This document shows, piece by piece, positions 59,101 to 61,327 of a DNA stretch of 61,327 nucleotides. The translations under genes were made by a program, and so were the position numbers. Below the pieces are notes generated by a model. It saw only the letters and a program-made list of their open reading frames with translations, ran no database searches and was not told the origin of the DNA. The stretch is from Carex sylvatica (Eukaryota; Streptophyta; Magnoliopsida; Poales; Cyperaceae): NCBI GenBank assembly GCA_964058845.1, contig CAXKVR010000480.1, positions 1-61,327 of the forward strand, written 5' to 3'. Position 1 is the stretch's first letter, and every line of letters begins with the position of its first letter.

Positions 59101-59219
59101 TTATTTTTATTTTTTGTGTTTCAGGACGGGTGGATAACGTTTATGGAGATCGCAACCTGATATGCACACTTCTTCCGGTATCTCAAATGGCTGAGGAAGC
59201 AGCGGCTGCTACTGCTTAA
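53102..59219 (+). CDS. GLDP: Glycine dehydrogenase (decarboxylating), P-protein of the glycine cleavage system
   Basis: PLP-dependent decarboxylase of the mitochondrial glycine cleavage complex (with H, T and L proteins), essential in photorespiration. 15 exons: 53102-54313, 55093-55338, 55435-55512, 55606-55706, 55814-56009, 56257-56382, 56487-56672, 57097-57210, 57306-57458, 57552-57740, 58236-58313, 58399-58524, 58622-58720, 58813-58930, 59125-59219. All borders are GT-AG and the frame is continuous: 1,038 residues, matching the plant family length. The Arg/Ser/Ala-rich N-terminus ([16 protein letters not shown]) is the transit peptide. The PLP lysine is in [18 protein letters not shown]; also [33 protein letters not shown] and the C-terminal [14 protein letters not shown]. 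No lesion seen. Confidence 0.97.
55003..55028. repeat. (AT)13 microsatellite in P-protein intron 1
   Basis: Thirteen AT units about 65 bases before exon 2. Confidence 0.9.
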
Positions 59220-59732
59220 TTAATTTATCAACTAAAACAGATTATAGTGTGGTTCATGCGAAAGATCAAAGTGCAGAGTCCTACAATGCTTCCCATAGAG
59301 AGGAAGCTCTTTCTCCTCTCCCTCCTAATTTGTATATAAATCTTTGACAGCTCTTGAAATCATTTAAGCTGCTGGTCGTTTCCATATTTAATTGTAATGC
59401 TACATTGTTGTTTATCGTACATCAATGAAATTTACCCAAAAAAAAAAGAGGAATATTGTCATATAATGTGGATATTTGACAATTTACATGAAATTCCATT
59501 TGCTTTATATTGGATGCAATATTGACGGGACAATTTCAGAGGGGGCATGCCAAATTTTTTCGAGTATCACAGCATTTCTCAGTTATGAAACTGCTCCAGT
59601 TACAAGGTTAGTTAGAATTCAACCCTACAAATTACAAAATCTCAAAAGTATAAAATATGCTCCTAGCTTCCTAGGATACTCAGAAAATTCTCACAGGAGG
59701 AAGAAATTTTTTCCACAACCAAATATTAGAAC
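59220..59732. other. P-protein 3' UTR and spacer
   Basis: Includes the 3' UTR. A block of about 100 bp (59629-59732, with AAATATGCTCCTAG and AAAATTCTCACAGGAGG) recurs at 60312-60405, so the adjacent MITE lies within a local direct duplication. Confidence 0.6.
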
Positions 59733-60295
59733 CATTGTTGTAAATAACGGTATGCAGCCGAGTAATTAAAATTTTGCAGACAATTTTGCATTTTCATTAA
59801 AATTACATGCATATACTCATAATTTTGTTAAAAATGATTAATTTAACTCATCAAATTTATCAAATAAACTTATTTTAACTTAGTTTTCTTGTTAAACAAT
59901 AAAGTTTCATGAAATTACTATTTTAAAGAAAAATTTAGATAAATCAAGACGAAGCATGTAACAGATTAACCAAACAAATAAGTTGATTTGACGGACTAAA
60001 CAGGCAAATATATAACAGATAAATATATAAATGACCGATAAAAGGACTATGGGTCTTATAATCACCAAAAAAAAAAAACTAAATAAAGAAAACGACAGAT
60101 TAAGCATCAATGAATAGAAATAAACTGAGATAATCAGTCAATTAATCAGAAAATTCCACAAATACACCTTAGCTAAGTCTATTCGTGACTGTTTGGTCAT
60201 TAAATGATGCTGGAAGGTTTTCATGGTTTGTTTGGTCACTGTCACAGACTAAACAGCCTATTAATCAGGGGTTTAGCCTGTTTTTACAACACTGA
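59733..60295. mobile_element. Intact relative of the MITE split at 12780 and 30082
   Basis: Starts CATTGTTGTAAATAACGG and ends with the inverted counterpart TTTTTACAACACTGA. Flanks TTAGAAC (59726-59732) and TTAAAAC (60296-60302) form a 7-bp target duplication with one change. Non-coding, 563 bp. Confidence 0.7.
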
Positions 60296-60653
60296 TTAAA
60301 ACTATCACTCAACCCTACAAAATCTCATAGGTATAAAATATGCTCCTAGGATACTAAGAAAATTCTCACAGGAGGCAAAAAATTTGTCCACAACCAAATA
60401 GTAGAACTGATAGTTCGCACTAACTACAGCATTAAAAATATGAATCCATACAAATAAATTTGAAGCTGTCTAAATTTATTATTGAACATACAATTTGATC
60501 CTTGAGATTAAAAATGGATGACATAACAATGATATCAGCATGTGTAAGTAATTCTACAATTACAGTGTCAAATTCTGGTATTATGCCCAAGCTAGATACT
60601 TCTCCGTCACCATGAACAAAAATTCAAGTTTGCCTTCTTTGGTTTATAATGTT
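60296..60653. other. Spacer downstream of the MPP-beta-like gene
   Basis: Holds the second copy of the local duplication (60312-60405) and probably the 3' UTR of the minus-strand gene that follows. Confidence 0.5.
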
Positions 60654-61250
60654 TTATAGACTTGTTTGTGACCTGAACCAACTATGATCTGGTAATTTCT
60701 TGAACGGTCCAACTGCAGCAATTGCAATATTCTGAACAAGAGAAGAAAAATAGAAATTAGTTTTAACAATAGCAAGTAATTAAAACAGAGAATGTATATG
60801 TTTTGACAAATAAGAAGTAAAAATAAATCCTAGATCAATATCGGAAAAAACTAGAATATGTCCCAAAAATCTAAACCATTTTTCATCAATAGGGGGATTA
60901 TAAATAATTCACCATTTGGATGTTTTGATACAAATTATACAATCTTCCCTATAAATACAATCTTCTGCGCATTATTGAGTATGAATCATCTGGTACCACA
61001 AATAGCATGAACTAAATGTCACCCACCCATATTTTTTCCTTTCAAAAAAAAAAAAAAATACCCAATATATTCCACATGTTTTAGTACATGCATAATAGTT
61101 CCTCAACAGTGAATTACCCCAATATATTATGCCTTTTCATACCTTATTGAGAATGAAGTGCTTTGCAGTCTCCATCACTGTATGGGCATCCACCGCATCA
61201 ATACGTGCAAATAATTCAACAAAGGGCATTACTCTTCCATATGTTAGCAT
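60654..61250 (-). CDS. Mitochondrial processing peptidase beta-type subunit, C-terminal end
   Basis: Last two exons, 61250-61143 (36 codons) and 60731-60654 (25 codons plus stop), in phase 0 with GT-AG borders; the rest lies beyond the window. Reads LTYGRVMPFVELFARIDAVDAHTV then NIAIAAVGPFKKLPDHSWFR, the usual C-terminus of M16-family beta-MPP, which in plants is also a core subunit of the cytochrome bc1 complex. Common plant beta-MPPs continue with an Arg/Tyr/Trp-rich end after this point; here it stops after SQTSL, so it may be a divergent paralogue. The catalytic HxxEH region is not in the window. Confidence 0.85.
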
Positions 61251-61327
61251 CTGAATTTGCAATGGATCATAAGAGAAAGAACAGGAAGTGTTATATCTGA
61301 ATGTGCAAATTCTGTTACTACAAGAGA

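Overview
This is nuclear DNA from a flowering plant, probably a eudicot. The genes have GT-AG introns and plant-type products (a photorespiratory P-protein, a plant sphingolipid glycosyltransferase, an LRR receptor-like protein). The spacers are AT-rich and full of plant transposon lineages (Athila, SIRE/Maximus-like Copia, hAT, PIF/Harbinger, SINE), and there is one piece of chloroplast DNA.

Layout. 1-10.5 kb is gene-dense: the 3' end of a mitochondrial chaperonin CPN60 gene (+), an LRR receptor-like pseudokinase (+), a small one-TM protein (-) and a complete GINT1-type GT64 glycosyltransferase (-). 12.8-50.6 kb is a nested transposon block. A MITE was hit by a SIRE/Maximus-like Copia element, that composite was later split by an inversion, and a degenerate Athila element (18.1-29.6 kb) now lies between the halves. 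Further right, a hAT-like element carries a Copia element with identical LTRs. Two more hAT-like non-autonomous elements follow, then a third that carries a PIF/Harbinger element with a broken transposase. 53.1-59.2 kb is a complete 15-exon glycine decarboxylase P-protein gene (+). The window ends in the last two exons of a mitochondrial processing peptidase beta-type gene (-).

The host genes are unrelated housekeeping genes and form no operon or pathway. Three are mitochondrial by family (CPN60, P-protein, MPP beta).

Most unusual observations: (i) the Maximus-like element contains two tandem paralogous mini-genes for small Cys/His zinc-finger (DC1/PHD-like) proteins. Each has its own TATA-like box and an upstream pair of palindromes at 20-bp pitch, and the same paired palindromes sit in the element's LTRs. 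(ii) The Athila element is peppered with a different palindrome, GCGASTCGC, at 20-22 bp pitch in LTRs, spacers and coding segments. (iii) The two Maximus LTRs are in inverted orientation, and matching MITE halves with matching target duplications allow the rearrangement to be reconstructed.

All calls are by eye from sequence. No alignment or database search was run.
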